Assembly: GCF_030272615.1 (NCBI RefSeq)
Contig: NC_081408.1
Coordinates: 400,857,889-400,921,888 of the forward strand
DNA length: 64,000 nucleotides
From: Cryptomeria japonica
Taxonomy: Eukaryota; Streptophyta; Pinopsida; Cupressales; Cupressaceae
Reading direction: 5' to 3'
Shown here: in pieces, positions 34,748 to 45,334 of the stretch
How the letters are laid out: each line of letters starts with the position of its first letter
Position numbering within the stretch: position 1 is the stretch's first letter
Notes under the pieces: generated by a model
Databases searched by the model: none
Told to the model about the DNA's origin: nothing
What the model saw: the letters and a program-made list of their open reading frames with translations, nothing else
Made by a program: the position numbers and the translations under genes

Positions 34748-36300
34748 CTTATTCTTTGGTGTGAAATGAAGACAAAGGTAGTCTTGCGGGATAAGAAAGA
34801 AGAAAAAGGCCGACAAAGCAAAATATAGCGGGGCCTTATCCTGCGGGGGTAAAAAGAATATATCCAAGCATGTGGGATAACGAAAGAAAAAGGTGATAAA
34901 GCAAATAATTATCCTATGAGGATAAGGAGGGTTTCCCCACAATGTGCGAGATAAGTAAACAAGGAAAGACCAAGAAGGGCTCACCCTGCGGGGTAAAAAT
35001 AGACCCACAAAGATGTTGCGGAATAAGAACTTAGGGAAAATCAACAGTCAAACACAACCAAGAAAGCATGGACCACATCAGCTATTTGCGGTCGTTGGAT
35101 CTTCATAAATGCCCGATCTGAGGATCATGTTTTAATCTTCTATTGGGCCTATTGGATGCCTACATGGAGATATCTCACGCGTCCATCTTCACATGAATCT
35201 CTCAGATTGATGGTGGTCATTGAATTTTTGCGGTGGTTGTTGAGTTTTGAATGCTCTATGCAGGGTGATTGTCGATCCGATGCTCGAGGCCATTGTTTTC
35301 TCAGTTGGTGCCCAATTTTAGACCCGATCTCACTCCAACCACCTGATTTGCTCATCTTTATTCCAAATTAGACCTGCAGGCTAATTTAATATGCCACCCA
35401 TGCCTCTTCAATGTGATACAAAGATTTTTTGTCCCTGCAAGAGTGCTCGCCCATGCTTATTGACAGGGATTACTTCAGCAAGGGTTGGTTTTTCTCTTCC
35501 AGAGGCAGAGAATGCCTTTAGAGGCTAGATTCAACATGCCATCAAATCATCCTCGATCTGATCTTCTTCTCCCCTCTCAGATTTTTTGTAACCTAACCTA
35601 GGTAGGGTCAGGATTTTTTTATTGTAACCATCTTAGTTATGCCTAAACTATAAAGTCAATTTTGTAACATGTTCTCAGGAGCTTCTCCTCTTTTTCTCTT
35701 ATAATAATCCATGATTTATGTAACTGTAAAATCACCTTGTCTCTACATTAATAAAATTTGCTTTCCTTACTTAGTTTTAGTTTATGCAAATATGTGTATC
35801 TCTTTTACCTGTTTGTATGAATGCATCTTCTCTTGCTTTCTCAACATCTGTGATAGTGTTGACTCCTCTTAGGGTGGCATCTGAGAACATTGTTCATTCC
35901 TCTTCCATTGTTAAGAATTCCAACCTTGACTTAGTCTTAGAAATCTAGACTTAGATAGAAATTTGTGTATCTTTTGGGCAGTTTTATTGATGTTTTGTGC
36001 AATTACAGGTGGGGGTAGATAAACTTTCAGTCTACATGTAAGCCTTATTTACCTTCTTTCATGCAACCGTACTCTCTCTCTCTCTCTCTCTCTCCCCCTT
36101 TCCATATCAAAAAATAGGTTAGTTTTAGCAGTGTTGGGTTGGTCCAACACTTGCATCAGATTGAAGAGGAAGTCGACCTTCTCTAGAGATTCAACCTCAC
36201 ATTTAACAAGGTCCCACACTTGAGAGGTTGATTCAATGTTTTACAAGGTTGATGATCTAGGTTTTTTGGGTCATCAAGGGTGCAAAATTTTGTGACAACA
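34748..36300 (+). repeat. G2 5' LTR, right part
   Basis: Continues the LTR after X1 and matches 43210-44764. It ends ...TTGTGACAACA. It includes a (CT)n run at about 36069-36095 that is much shorter in the 3' LTR (about 44551-44561), and repeated GGGATAAG modules near its left end. Confidence 0.88.
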
Positions 36301-36303
36301 GTT

Positions 36304-36323
36304 TTTGGCACGCTCGGTGGGAA
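36304..36323 (+). promoter_or_regulatory. Probable primer-binding site of G2
   Basis: TTGGCACGCTCGGTGGGA lies three or four bases after the LTR end. It resembles the TGGCGCC...GTGGG-type sites of plant Ty3/gypsy elements, but I cannot name the tRNA with certainty. It does not match the initiator tRNA-Met site of the copia elements. Confidence 0.55.
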
Positions 36324-36325
36324 AC

Positions 36326-36741
36326 AATTTCAACATACTTGCTGAGGATTTAGTACTTTTCTTGAGCAATTCCACCTTTGGAGGCAATCAATCAAGCACT
36401 TGATGACTCTAAGGGATAAATTTTACCAGTTGCAACTCTATGCCAAGAAGACACACCAAATCATCATCGAGAGATATTTTTCAATCCCTTCAACTCCCTT
36501 ATTCTAATTAAAGGAGAAGAAGAGGTAGACATTGTTTATCACCAATTAGGGGAACCCAAGCAGAAACATCCACACCCCTAAGGTCCCAGTCTACCCCTCC
36601 TATTACAAGATTAGCACATCCTAAAGGCCCTTCCATCCATATTAACAAACCCTTATTTGCAATGGTGGTCCCAAGAGCAAATAACTTTGTCACCTTCAAT
36701 GGTGGCAGTCCTTTGCTTCTTTCCCAAAAGAATGATATCCA
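36326..36741 (+). other. G2 leader and degraded gag start
   Basis: No clean frame. Coding-like phrases occur from about 36660 (M-V-V-P-R-A-N-N-F in frame 2) and lead by a frameshift into the gag block at 36742. The true gag start is not recoverable by eye. Confidence 0.4.
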
Positions 36742-38165
36742 GTGGTAGCCTTGAAGGCTATTCCATATTTCACAGGAGAGACATATACTTCCCGTGAGGA
36801 ACACATACAAGATATGTCAATCATCTGCACTGTGTTTGATGTCACTAAAGACAATGTTGCAGTGAGGCTTCTTGCCTCCTCATTCAAGGAAAAAACCCTC
36901 AAATGGTATAAAGGGCTAGCTCCTAACTCCATTCGCAATTGGGATGAGTTAGGAGAAAATTTGTGCAAACATTTCGATGACAAAAGTGACCATCTGTCAC
37001 TTATGGAGCAGCTGACCACAATAAAAAGAGCACCCCATGAGTTTATGGGTGATTTCAACTATAGATTTCAAAAGACATGGGATAGAATCCCATCATTAGT
37101 AAAGCCTTCATCAAACCATGATTTTTTGTATTTTCTTAAGGCTTTGAACAATGACATAGCTATGATGATTCAATCTATGGGAGGAAATAATCTCCCATTA
37201 GCTTATGATACTACTATAAGGGCATAAAATTGCTTAATACAGGCAGGAAAGTTGTCTCCTAGGCATCCAATGCCCTTATTTCTAGAGGCACCTACCCAAC
37301 AGCCTGTTTTACCACCAATACCAACAATTTCTTCAAGCCATTTGCTTACCCCTGCACCCCCTCCAGTTTCTAAAATCCAAGAGTTCAGGGTTGCTATGGA
37401 GGATTGAATGCAAAAAATGAGCCAACAACTATAGGGATATGGAAATGAATTGGTCTCAGTCAAGAGATAGTTACCACAGGCTAACAATAGGCCTTATCAA
37501 GCATAAAATCAAAACTATTAGCAACATAGGCCTAAATTTCAAGGGCAGAACCAATAGAGCAATGCTAGGCCCTTGAACAGTTTGAATCCCATAGCTGCAA
37601 GTACCTCAAAGGCTATAGTGCCAATTTAGAACGACCTTGCTCAGGAACAAGGTTGGTATCTTCCATGCAATCAGCCACACAATCAGACCTCATGTCAGAA
37701 TGGTGAGTTTTCTCAGACCCTGGTAGCACAAGAGAAGCCAACAACATCAAGGCAACAACAATTTGTTGAATGTTCTATCCATCCACAGGGGGATACAATT
37801 TTCATGAATTGGTAGGAGGCTGACTTTTGTGGCATGAATCAGACAATTGGGGATAGTGTGGCCAACAACACAAGATCAAAAATGAGGGCCATAGATCCTA
37901 GTGCTAATTCTGCAATAGCTGCTTAGACTCCATCTGTAGCTCAAGCTTCATAATCTGTCCTACAATCTTCAATGCCAAAGTCATTTGCTAAGGCAACTTC
38001 TCCAAACAAAGAGGGAGACTTGATACAAAATGTCAAGTAGGGAGAGACACGTAAGGTTCCTATCACACCAAAATCAGACCTAGTTTCTACAAAGGTCCCT
38101 GCTAAGGCTGTCATCTCCTTTAATATTGTTGAATAGATGAATAGGGCCAACCTCAATGTATCAAT
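36742..38165 (+). pseudogene. G2 gag (broken)
   Basis: The clear retrotransposon gag block is at 36742-37229: F-x-G-E-T-Y-T-S-R-E-E-H, then L-K-W-Y-K-G-L and F-D-D-K-S-D. Both are typical of the Ty3/gypsy capsid domain. Beyond the TAA at 37227-37229 the frame continues through many stops, nearly all TAG, in a Pro/Gln-rich region. A segment P-C-N-Q-P-H-N-Q-T-S-C near 37665 looks like a C-x3-H-x4-C remnant of a zinc finger whose first Cys is lost (it now reads Tyr). Gag would build the particle. Confidence 0.75.
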
Positions 38166-38762
38166 GTGGGATACTCTGACTATCCCATCTCAAAGGGACC
38201 TACTTCAGGAAGCCCTAAAGGAGATGGATGTTGCATTTCTTCAACTTCCACAAGCTTGGTGCAACCTTTGGATATAGAAAGTTCAAATAAAATCAGTAAG
38301 CCTCCCCCTTTTTATCTATCATTAATCATAGGAGATAAACTTTTTCATAATTGCATGATAGATAGTGGGGCTAGTAGTTTAGTTATGCCAAAACGGATAG
38401 CTGACCACCTAGGTATCAAGTATTAACCTATAACAAGAAGAGTGGTGTTGCTTGATGGCACACAAGTTCAAACTGTTAGAGACATTAAAGATTTAAATCT
38501 AACCTTGCATGCCTGCCCGGGTTGTAGTTTGTTGCAAGACATCTTAGTGATTGACCTCCTTGCTTATTTTGCCATTTGTTTATCTAGGGAATTCACTGCT
38601 AAGATAGGTGGCTACCTATCTTCTGATTGGTCTCACATGTTGTTTAGGACAAGATATGGTACTAAAGTAACCATTAGGGTTGAACCTATTTCCAATGATC
38701 ATATAGATCCCTATACCCCAAGTCCTATCAACATGAATTGCACTCTCCATGAGGAGAAATAA
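38166..38762 (+). pseudogene. G2 protease (broken)
   Basis: Retropepsin-like domain. After a degraded N-terminal linker, the loop C-M-I-D-S-G-A-S-S-L-V-M-P lies at about 38353-38391 and keeps the catalytic D-S-G-A. A TAA follows near 38425. The second part (38442-38762) carries L-L-D-G-T-Q-V and a D-I-L-V-I-D segment. It would process the gag-pol polyprotein. Confidence 0.75.
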
Positions 38763-38869
38763 ATTTTTTTGACAAGAGAGCTCGCAACTCAGTTGGATGA
38801 GGTTCCAACTGCCTACTTGATGAGAGGGAAAATGCATTTTAGTTTGGCCCCATTGATAAGGTCAATAAT

Positions 38870-39370
38870 ATTGGTCTAGGTACATATTGTATACATAAAG
38901 AAGACACCCACATTCCCAATCTTTCAAAGGAAGATAATTATATGCAGGGGATATGGGACATGTTCTTTGATGGTTCAAGGAAAAAAAATAGTGCAGAGGC
39001 TGGTGTACTACTGATTTCTCCTAAAGGGGAGAAATGTTTCTTTTCTTTTAGACTTCAGTTTAGTTGCACTAATAATGTAGCTGAGTACGAAGCTTTGATT
39101 TTGGGTCTCCAAATAGCACAGAGGAGAGGGATCGAATCTTTGAAGGTGCATGGAGACTCTGAGTTGGTTGTAAATCAGGTGAGATATCATAATACCACTA
39201 AGAGCAACTTTCTCAAGTCCTAAAAACATAGAGCATGGGACTTAATTGAAGGATTTGAGGCTTTCAATATTTCTAGTGTCCCTAAAAATCAAAATAAACA
39301 TGCTGACCGATTAGCAACAATTGGTGCTCAACATGACATTCTATCTCATGTTGCAGTAGAGAAATAACAA
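38870..39370 (+). pseudogene. G2 archaeal-type RNase H, upstream of reverse transcriptase (broken)
   Basis: RNase HI of the RVT_3 (archaeal-like) type. It has F-F-D-G-S (first Asp, about 38963-38977), N-N-V-A-E-Y-E-A-L (Glu, about 39070-39096), V-H-G-D-S-E-L-V-V-N-Q-V (Asp, about 39148-39183) and H-A-D-R-L-A (last Asp, about 39300). All four catalytic acidic positions are present, with one TAA at 39221-39223. It lies between protease and reverse transcriptase, with gag-pol-like linker sequence on both sides and no inserted-element boundary visible. In Tat-group Ty3 elements an RNase H of this type is described after the original RNase H and before the integrase, so the upstream position is unusual. 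Confidence 0.8.
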
Positions 39371-39680
39371 CAGATTAGACTTGTGGTGAGACTAGCAATG
39401 CCTGATAACCAAGTGAATTGGTAGGTCTTTGATTCTGATCAATAGATTATGAGCTTCTTGGAAGATGAAGCAGAGTTTTCACATAAGAAGCAGGGCATGT
39501 TGCAAGACTAGTATGGGGATCAAATCATGTAGCTAAGTTCAAACAAGGTGCCCAAGGGGCTGATAACCTTGGAGGGGATTTTCAACACTGATGATTAGAT
39601 GAAAAGGAAGAGAAATAAACCTGGCCACAAAGAAGGGAGACTACAAATCAGTCTCCATATCTAATGGCGGAGCTCTCAAC

Positions 39681-40669
39681 TTGGGAAAGGTATGTTCCCA
39701 AAGTGATCAAGGTACTTTTGTCAATCTTTGTCAAGAGTATAATGATATTTTTTCTTTTACATATAAGGATCTAAAAGGGTTTGACCCTAGATTTGCTCAA
39801 CATACCATAGATTTAGATCCTAATACAAAGCCAGCTAGACAAAAGCAAAGGCCCATAAACCCCAAAATTGATCCTTTGATGAGGAGAGAACTATCCAAGC
39901 TTATAGAATCTAGCATTATTTTTCTAATTAAGCATTCTTCTTGGGTAGCCAATCTTGTTCTAGTTAGGAAGAAAAATGGGGAAATCAGACTATGTGTAGA
40001 CTTTAGGGACCTCAACAGAGCCTCCCTTAAAGACCATTATCCCCTTCCTTATATGGAACAAATTTTAGCCAAGGTTAGTGGCTCTGAAATGTTTTCATTT
40101 TTTATGGATACTCAGGGTATAACCAAATCTTATTCCAATAATCTGACCAATACAGGACCACATTTACTACTAAGTGGGGCACCTATGCCTATTGTAAAAT
40201 GCCCTTTGGACTAACAAATGCAGGTGCAACTTTTCAGAGAGCCATGGATATGGCCTTTAAGGGAGTATTAGAAGAATTTGTACTAGTATATCTTGATTAT
40301 ATTATTGTATACTCCAAGCATGCGGCATACCATTTTTCTCATCTTAAGCAAATTTTCAAAAAGTACAAGGAATATGGTGTGCCCGTGAACCCCAACAAGT
40401 GTGTATTTGCCACTGATCAGGGAAAACTACTTGGACACATTGTATCCAAAGATGGTTTGACCATAGACCAAAGAGTGGAAGCCATTGTGTCTCTTCCACT
40501 TCCACATCATAAGAAGGGACTCCAGAGCTTTCTGGGTAGATTCAACTTTGTCTACAGGTTTATCCCAAACCTTGCAGTTTTGGTTAAGGCTCTCACAACC
40601 TTTCTAAAGAAGGATTTTCCCTTCAAATGGACTAGTGAAGGGAAGGAAGGCTTTGATCAGATCAAGTAG
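39681..40669 (+). pseudogene. G2 reverse transcriptase (broken)
   Basis: Ty3/gypsy reverse transcriptase. Motifs in order: G-F-D-P-R-F-A-Q-H-T-I, L-V-R-K-K-N-G-E-I-R-L-C-V-D-F-R-D-L-N (about 39957-40013), F-F-M-D (first catalytic Asp, near 40108). A frameshift near 40190 follows, then M-P-F-G-L-T-N-A-G-A-T-F-Q (40199) and the catalytic loop Y-L-D-Y at about 40289-40300. The second Asp of Y-x-D-D is replaced by Tyr, so this enzyme would be inactive. It continues through L-L-G-H-I-V-S and Q-S-F-L-G to 40669. Confidence 0.88.
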
Positions 40670-41145
40670 GCCATTGATCAAGCTCCTACCTTGGTGATCC
40701 CTAACTATGAGAAGGATTTCATGCTTTACACCTTGGGAGGAGAATCAAGTATATCTGCCATCCTAACATAGTTAAATCGAGATGATTTGGAGTAGCCCAT
40801 TTCTTTTTTCAGTGAAGGACTAAAGGAATATGAACTCAGGTACAACTATGTGAAAAAAAAGTCATCACAGTTGTCAAAGAACTAAAAAAGTTCAGACACA
40901 TGCTCTCAAACAACAATATTCAGCTCTTAGTCCCACATGCTAGCATTAAGGATTTCCTTCTCAACAAAGATATAGGTGAGAAAGTTGGATGGATCACTAA
41001 GGTCATGGAGTATGACCTTGAGATCAAAATTACCAGGTTAGTGAGGGGAAGATGACACTATGAGTAGTTCAATTCATCTTTTGGGAAAGATTCTGAGACC
41101 TCCTTCTTGCTGTAGGAAGAATAACAATTTGAAAACTAGGAAAAT
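40670..41145 (+). pseudogene. G2 original RNase H, RT-linked (broken)
   Basis: The RNase H that normally follows Ty3 reverse transcriptase: a segment with F-M-L-Y-T, S-S-I-S-A-I-L-T, P-I-S-F-F-S-E and K-K-F-R-H-M-L. The first Asp expected after F-x-L-Y-T is not seen. Stops near 40768 and 40795 and a frameshift near 40860 break it. G2 thus carries two different RNase H domains. Confidence 0.72.
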
Positions 41146-42395
41146 GTGCAATCTAAGTGGTTCCAAAATATGATTACCTTCCTAAAAGATGGCAGCTATC
41201 CTCCCCACTTTGATAGAACCAAGAGGAGACATCTCATATTTCAATCCATACCCTATACTTTAGTGGATGGTATATTATTCAAAAGAAGCCTAGATGGTGT
41301 ATTATTGAGGTGCATCCATGGAGATCAGACCGACAGGTTGTTAGAGGAATTCCATAATGGGTCATTTGGTGGCCATTTCTCAGCAAAAACTACAACTATG
41401 AAGATCATGAAAGCAGCCTATTATTGGCCTTCTCTATTCAATGATGCTCACAAATGGGTTAGACAGTACATAGAAAGTGCAATTTTTGTAGGTAAACAGA
41501 CATTGGTAGCCCTTCCCCTTCATCACATCTCTGCTGATCAACCCTTTGCATAATAGGGGCTTGATTTCATTGGCCCTATCAACCCAATGTCAAGTGCAGG
41601 CCACAAGTGGATTTTGTCTGCCATAGACTATTTCACAAGGTGGACAAAGGATGTTTCTTTGAAGGATGCAACCGAGAATTCAGTGGTTCATTTCCTTGAA
41701 GGGATTACGACCAAATTTGGAGCCCCTTCCACAATTATATCATATAATACTAAGTCCTTTATGGGATCTCTGATCAGTCCAACATGATGTGTTTCTAAAA
41801 AATATCATTAAATTATTATCCTCAAGCTAATTGCTTGGTTGAGTCCTCCAAAAAGAATCTAATTAGGATCATCAAAAGGACTCTTCAAGGCAATCAGAGA
41901 GAATGACACTTAAAGTTGGGAACAACCCTGTGGGCTAATATAATTACTCCTAAGAGAACTTTGGGAAACTCACCTTTCATGCTAGTATATGGAAGGGAAG
42001 CAAGGCTCCCCTTATCCCTTGAGTTGTCATCTCTAGACCTAGCACATCAATTGGAGCTCTTGGAAAATGATACCTTGTTAGTAAGGTATACTGAACTTAC
42101 AGAGCTTGAAGAGGTCAAAGAGAAGGCGAGATAGATTTTCAATGTCCATGAATAATAGGTAAAGATATACTTTGACAAGAAGGCCATTTTGACGACCTTC
42201 CAAGTTGAAGATTTTGTCCTAAAATGGGATGCTGATAGAGAAAAACCTAGGAGGCACTCAAAATTAGATGCAATATGGAGTGGTCTCTATGTGATTAGAG
42301 GCTACAAGGAGGATAGTAATTTCAAGTTATCTAGGTTGAATGGAGAAGATCTCCCTATTGCGATGAATGGGATTCACCATAAAGCATGCACTTAA
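41146..42395 (+). pseudogene. G2 integrase (broken)
   Basis: Integrase with a degraded HHCC zinc finger: H-N-G-S-F-G-G-H-F keeps the two His (about 41356-41378), but the paired Cys near 41475 are lost. The core has A-I-D-Y-F-T-R-W (first Asp, near 41625). The second site reads I-S-Y-N-T-K-S-F near 41740, with Asp changed to Tyr. A frameshift near 41785 and stops follow. The third part (41916-42134) has L-G-N-S-P-F-M-L-V-Y-G. A C-terminal segment (42189-42395) with W-S-G-L-Y-V-I matches the domain that ends Ty3 integrases. No chromodomain is visible. Confidence 0.85.
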
Positions 42396-42537
42396 GGGTC
42401 ATTGTTGCATCTTATTTTGTAAATATTGTAATTTATGTTCTTTTTTCTTCAAGTTTTGACTCTACGCCCAATGGACTTCATAAGGCTACTAATCAATGTG
42501 CCAAGCAGGCTTGCCATCCCCGTCGAGTCACTAGAAA

Positions 42538-44764
42538 TGTTGGCAATTTTTGTGCCAATGTTAGTAGAGCACATGATAAGGATTTCATTCAGCTAAGAGT
42601 TGCTCCCTTATCCCACAACACTTTGAGAGAAAACATGTGTCATCACAGGATAAGAGCAACATGCAGCGGTGGGGCTCTTTTTCTATTATGGCTCCAAATT
42701 TTTTTTTCTATTTATGAGTTGACCGGCTTGGGTGGTCAACTCACTTAAGGTCACCGGTCGGAGGGTTCCCTATCATTCGTGGGTTGGTTCCCCTATTTCC
42801 TCTTACCGAATGATGACGGTTTTCCCTCTGCTATGAAGGGCCTCATCACCTACGGGGTTTACTAAGGCCAGTAGATGATGTCACGGGATAGTGAAATGGT
42901 GATCCAACTTATGTCCCTATTACTCCGCACATGCAAAAGATAAGGTGAAGTTGCATGCAGGGTAGTGGGAGAATAGTAAGGAAGTCTCTTTCCCGCTACA
43001 CCACGAGGAAGGAAAAAACACACAAGGGCATAGCAAGGTAAGTGAATAAAGAGAAGCGAAGGGCTTCCTCGCTATCCTACGAGCATTTTTGAGAAGCATT
43101 TGGACCTCATAGGATAATGAACAACGAGCGGGTAGTGTCCCTACTATCCTGCGAGGATTTTTTGGGAGGTGGAGTGGCTCATGGGATAAGAAACAAAGAA
43201 AAAGAAAAGAACCCTTATTCCACGGGGTAAAATGAAGACAATTGTAGTCTCACGGGATAAGAAAGAAGCAAAAGGTTGACAAAGCAAAATATAGCAGGGC
43301 TTTATCTCGTGGAGATAAAAAGAATATCTCCAAGCATGCAGGATGAGGAAAGACAAAGGCGATAAAGTAAAGGCTTATCTTGCAAGGATAAGGAGAGTAT
43401 CCCCATAATGCATAGGATAAGTAACCAAGGAAGGACCAAGGAGGGCTTATCCCACGGGGTAAAAATAGACCCACAGAGATGCCTTGGGATAAGAACTCAG
43501 GGTAGCTTAGCGGTCAAACATAGCCAAGGAAGCATGGACCCAGGGTGCCATGTTGGATATCTGTGGTTGTCAGATCTTCATAAAGGCTCGATTCGACGAC
43601 CATGTTTTAATATTCTATTGGGCCTTCTAGATTCCTACATGGAGAGATCTTGTGCATCCATCTTCACACGAATCTCTCAGATCGATGTTGGATATTTGAT
43701 TTTGTGGTGGTCGTTGAGTTTTGAATGCTCTGTGCAAGGTGGTTGTTGACCCGATGGTCAAGGTCGTTCTTTGCTCAGTCAACGCCTGATTTTGGACCCG
43801 ATGTCACTCCAACCACCTGATTTGCTTGCCTTTACTCTAGATTAGACTCTGCAGGACAATTTCAGATGCCACCCATGCATCTTCATTGAGATACAAATAT
43901 ATTTTTTTTGCCTGAAGGAGTTCTTGACCATGCTTGTTGACAGGGATTACTTCACTGAGGGGTGGTTTTTCTCTTCCAGAGGCAGAGGATGCCTTCAGAG
44001 GCTAGATTCAGAATGCCATCAAATCATCCTCGATCTGATCTTCTTCTCCCCTCTCAGATGTTTTATAACCTAACTTGGGTAGGGTTAGGGTTTCTTAATT
44101 GTAACCATCTTAGTTATGCCTAAAAAATAAAGACAATTTTGTTACCCATTCTTAGGATCTTCTCCTCTTTTTCTCTTACAGTAATCCATGATTTATGTAA
44201 CTGTAAAATCACCTTGTCTCTGTATTAATAAAATTTGCTTGCCTTACTTAGTTTCAATTTATGCAAATTTATGTATCTCTTTTACCTGTTTGTATGAATG
44301 CATCTTCTCTTTCTTTCTTAGCATTTGTGATAGTGTTGACTCCTCTTAGGTTGGCATCTGAGAACATTGTTTATTTCTCTGCCACTGTTAAGAATTCCAA
44401 CCTCGATTCAGTAATAGAAAGATATACTTAGATAGAAATTTGTGTATCTTGTGGGCAGTTTTATTGATATTCTGTGCAATTACAGGTGGGGGTAGATCAA
44501 ATTTCAGTCTAGGTGCAAGCCTTATTTCCCTTCTTTCATGCAACCCTTCTCTCTCTCTCCCTTTACCCTGTTAGAACATAGGTTAGTTTTATCAGTGTTG
44601 GGTTGGTCCAATACCTACATCAGATTGAAGAGGAAGTCAGCCTTCTCCAGAGATTCAACCTCACATTTAGCAAGGTCCCATACTTGAGAGGTTGATTCAA
44701 TGTTTCACAAGGTTGATGATCAAGGTTTCTTGGGTCATTAAGGGTAAATTTTTTTGTGAAAACA
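42538..44764 (+). repeat. G2 3' LTR
   Basis: 2227 bases, TGTTGGCAATTTTTGTGCC ... GTGAAAACA, flanked on the right by ATTTG. I see no convincing polypurine tract just before it (42396-42537). Confidence 0.92.
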
Positions 44765-44769
44765 ATTTG

Positions 44770-45334
44770 GTTGATCATTTTGGTGTGTTATGAGCGAAGG
44801 AAGTCTATGTGAGTGAATTTGTAAGTTTGGTGAGGTGATTGAATATTTTGGTACTCTGGTGTGTGACAGAGCAAAAGAACAGAGCAGAATGATAGATCAA
44901 TTGTAGAAGATAATCAGAGCCTAACCAAAATTGCATTTTGGCATAGTTAGATTCTATACTTTAGTTCTCTCACTATTGTAATAAATTATGTTAGCTTGTA
45001 AGGAAATGAGCCTTCCTCTAGGTTGTAGCCTTTTGTAATTGAGCAGTGAGCTCTAGCCAATGTGCCTACATGCAAATGCATTCACCTCATGTAATATTAT
45101 CATACTTTTGGCCATAGTATAATAATATTGGGTTCAATTTTCACCATGGTTTTTCCCTTTCCAGGTTTCCACGTAAAAATCTTGGTGTGATGGTTGCATG
45201 GTTAATTGTTTTATATTTCTACATTCTTCTTTCTTTCTTGTGCATCTAGTGGTTTAAGAATTAGCTTAATAAGGTTGCAAATTATAAAACACTAATTCAG
45301 CCCCCCCCACTCTCAGTGTTCATTGATTCCAACA
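44770..45334 (+). repeat. N1 3' LTR, right part
   Basis: Resumes the N1 LTR after G2 and matches about 21398-21966. It ends ...GATTCCAACA. Confidence 0.88.

Larger units (their letters stand above)
27635..44764 (+). mobile_element. G2: Ty3/gypsy element with 2.2-kb LTRs, carrying X1
   Basis: Plus-strand element. Its 5' LTR (27635-28299 plus 34748-36300) is split by X1 and its 3' LTR is at 42538-44764. The 5-base target-site duplication ATTTG is perfect (27630-27634 and 44765-44769). Its own length is about 10.7 kb. The order of coding parts is gag, protease, archaeal-type RNase H, reverse transcriptase, RNase H, integrase. All are broken by stops, frameshifts and catalytic changes. The integrase after the RNase H marks it as Ty3/gypsy, and the extra RNase H suggests the Tat group (inference). 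Confidence 0.9.
20820..45334 (+). mobile_element. N1: non-autonomous element with copia-like ends, carrying G2 and X1
   Basis: Plus-strand element, about 7.4 kb without its nested guests. It has a 5' LTR (20820-21966), a tRNA-Met-type PBS, two ORFs, a polypurine tract (27040-27051) and a 3' LTR split by G2 (27052-27634 and 44770-45334). Flanks GTCCT (20815-20819) and CTCCT (45335-45339) are a 5-base target-site duplication with one change. It is inserted in G1 gag. No protease, integrase, reverse transcriptase or RNase H is recognisable, so it must have relied on another element. Confidence 0.86.

Noticed and set aside
38942-39223. A separate host RNase H gene
   Set aside because: It sits in line between gypsy protease and reverse transcriptase with the linker reading continuing on both sides, and shows no insertion boundary.
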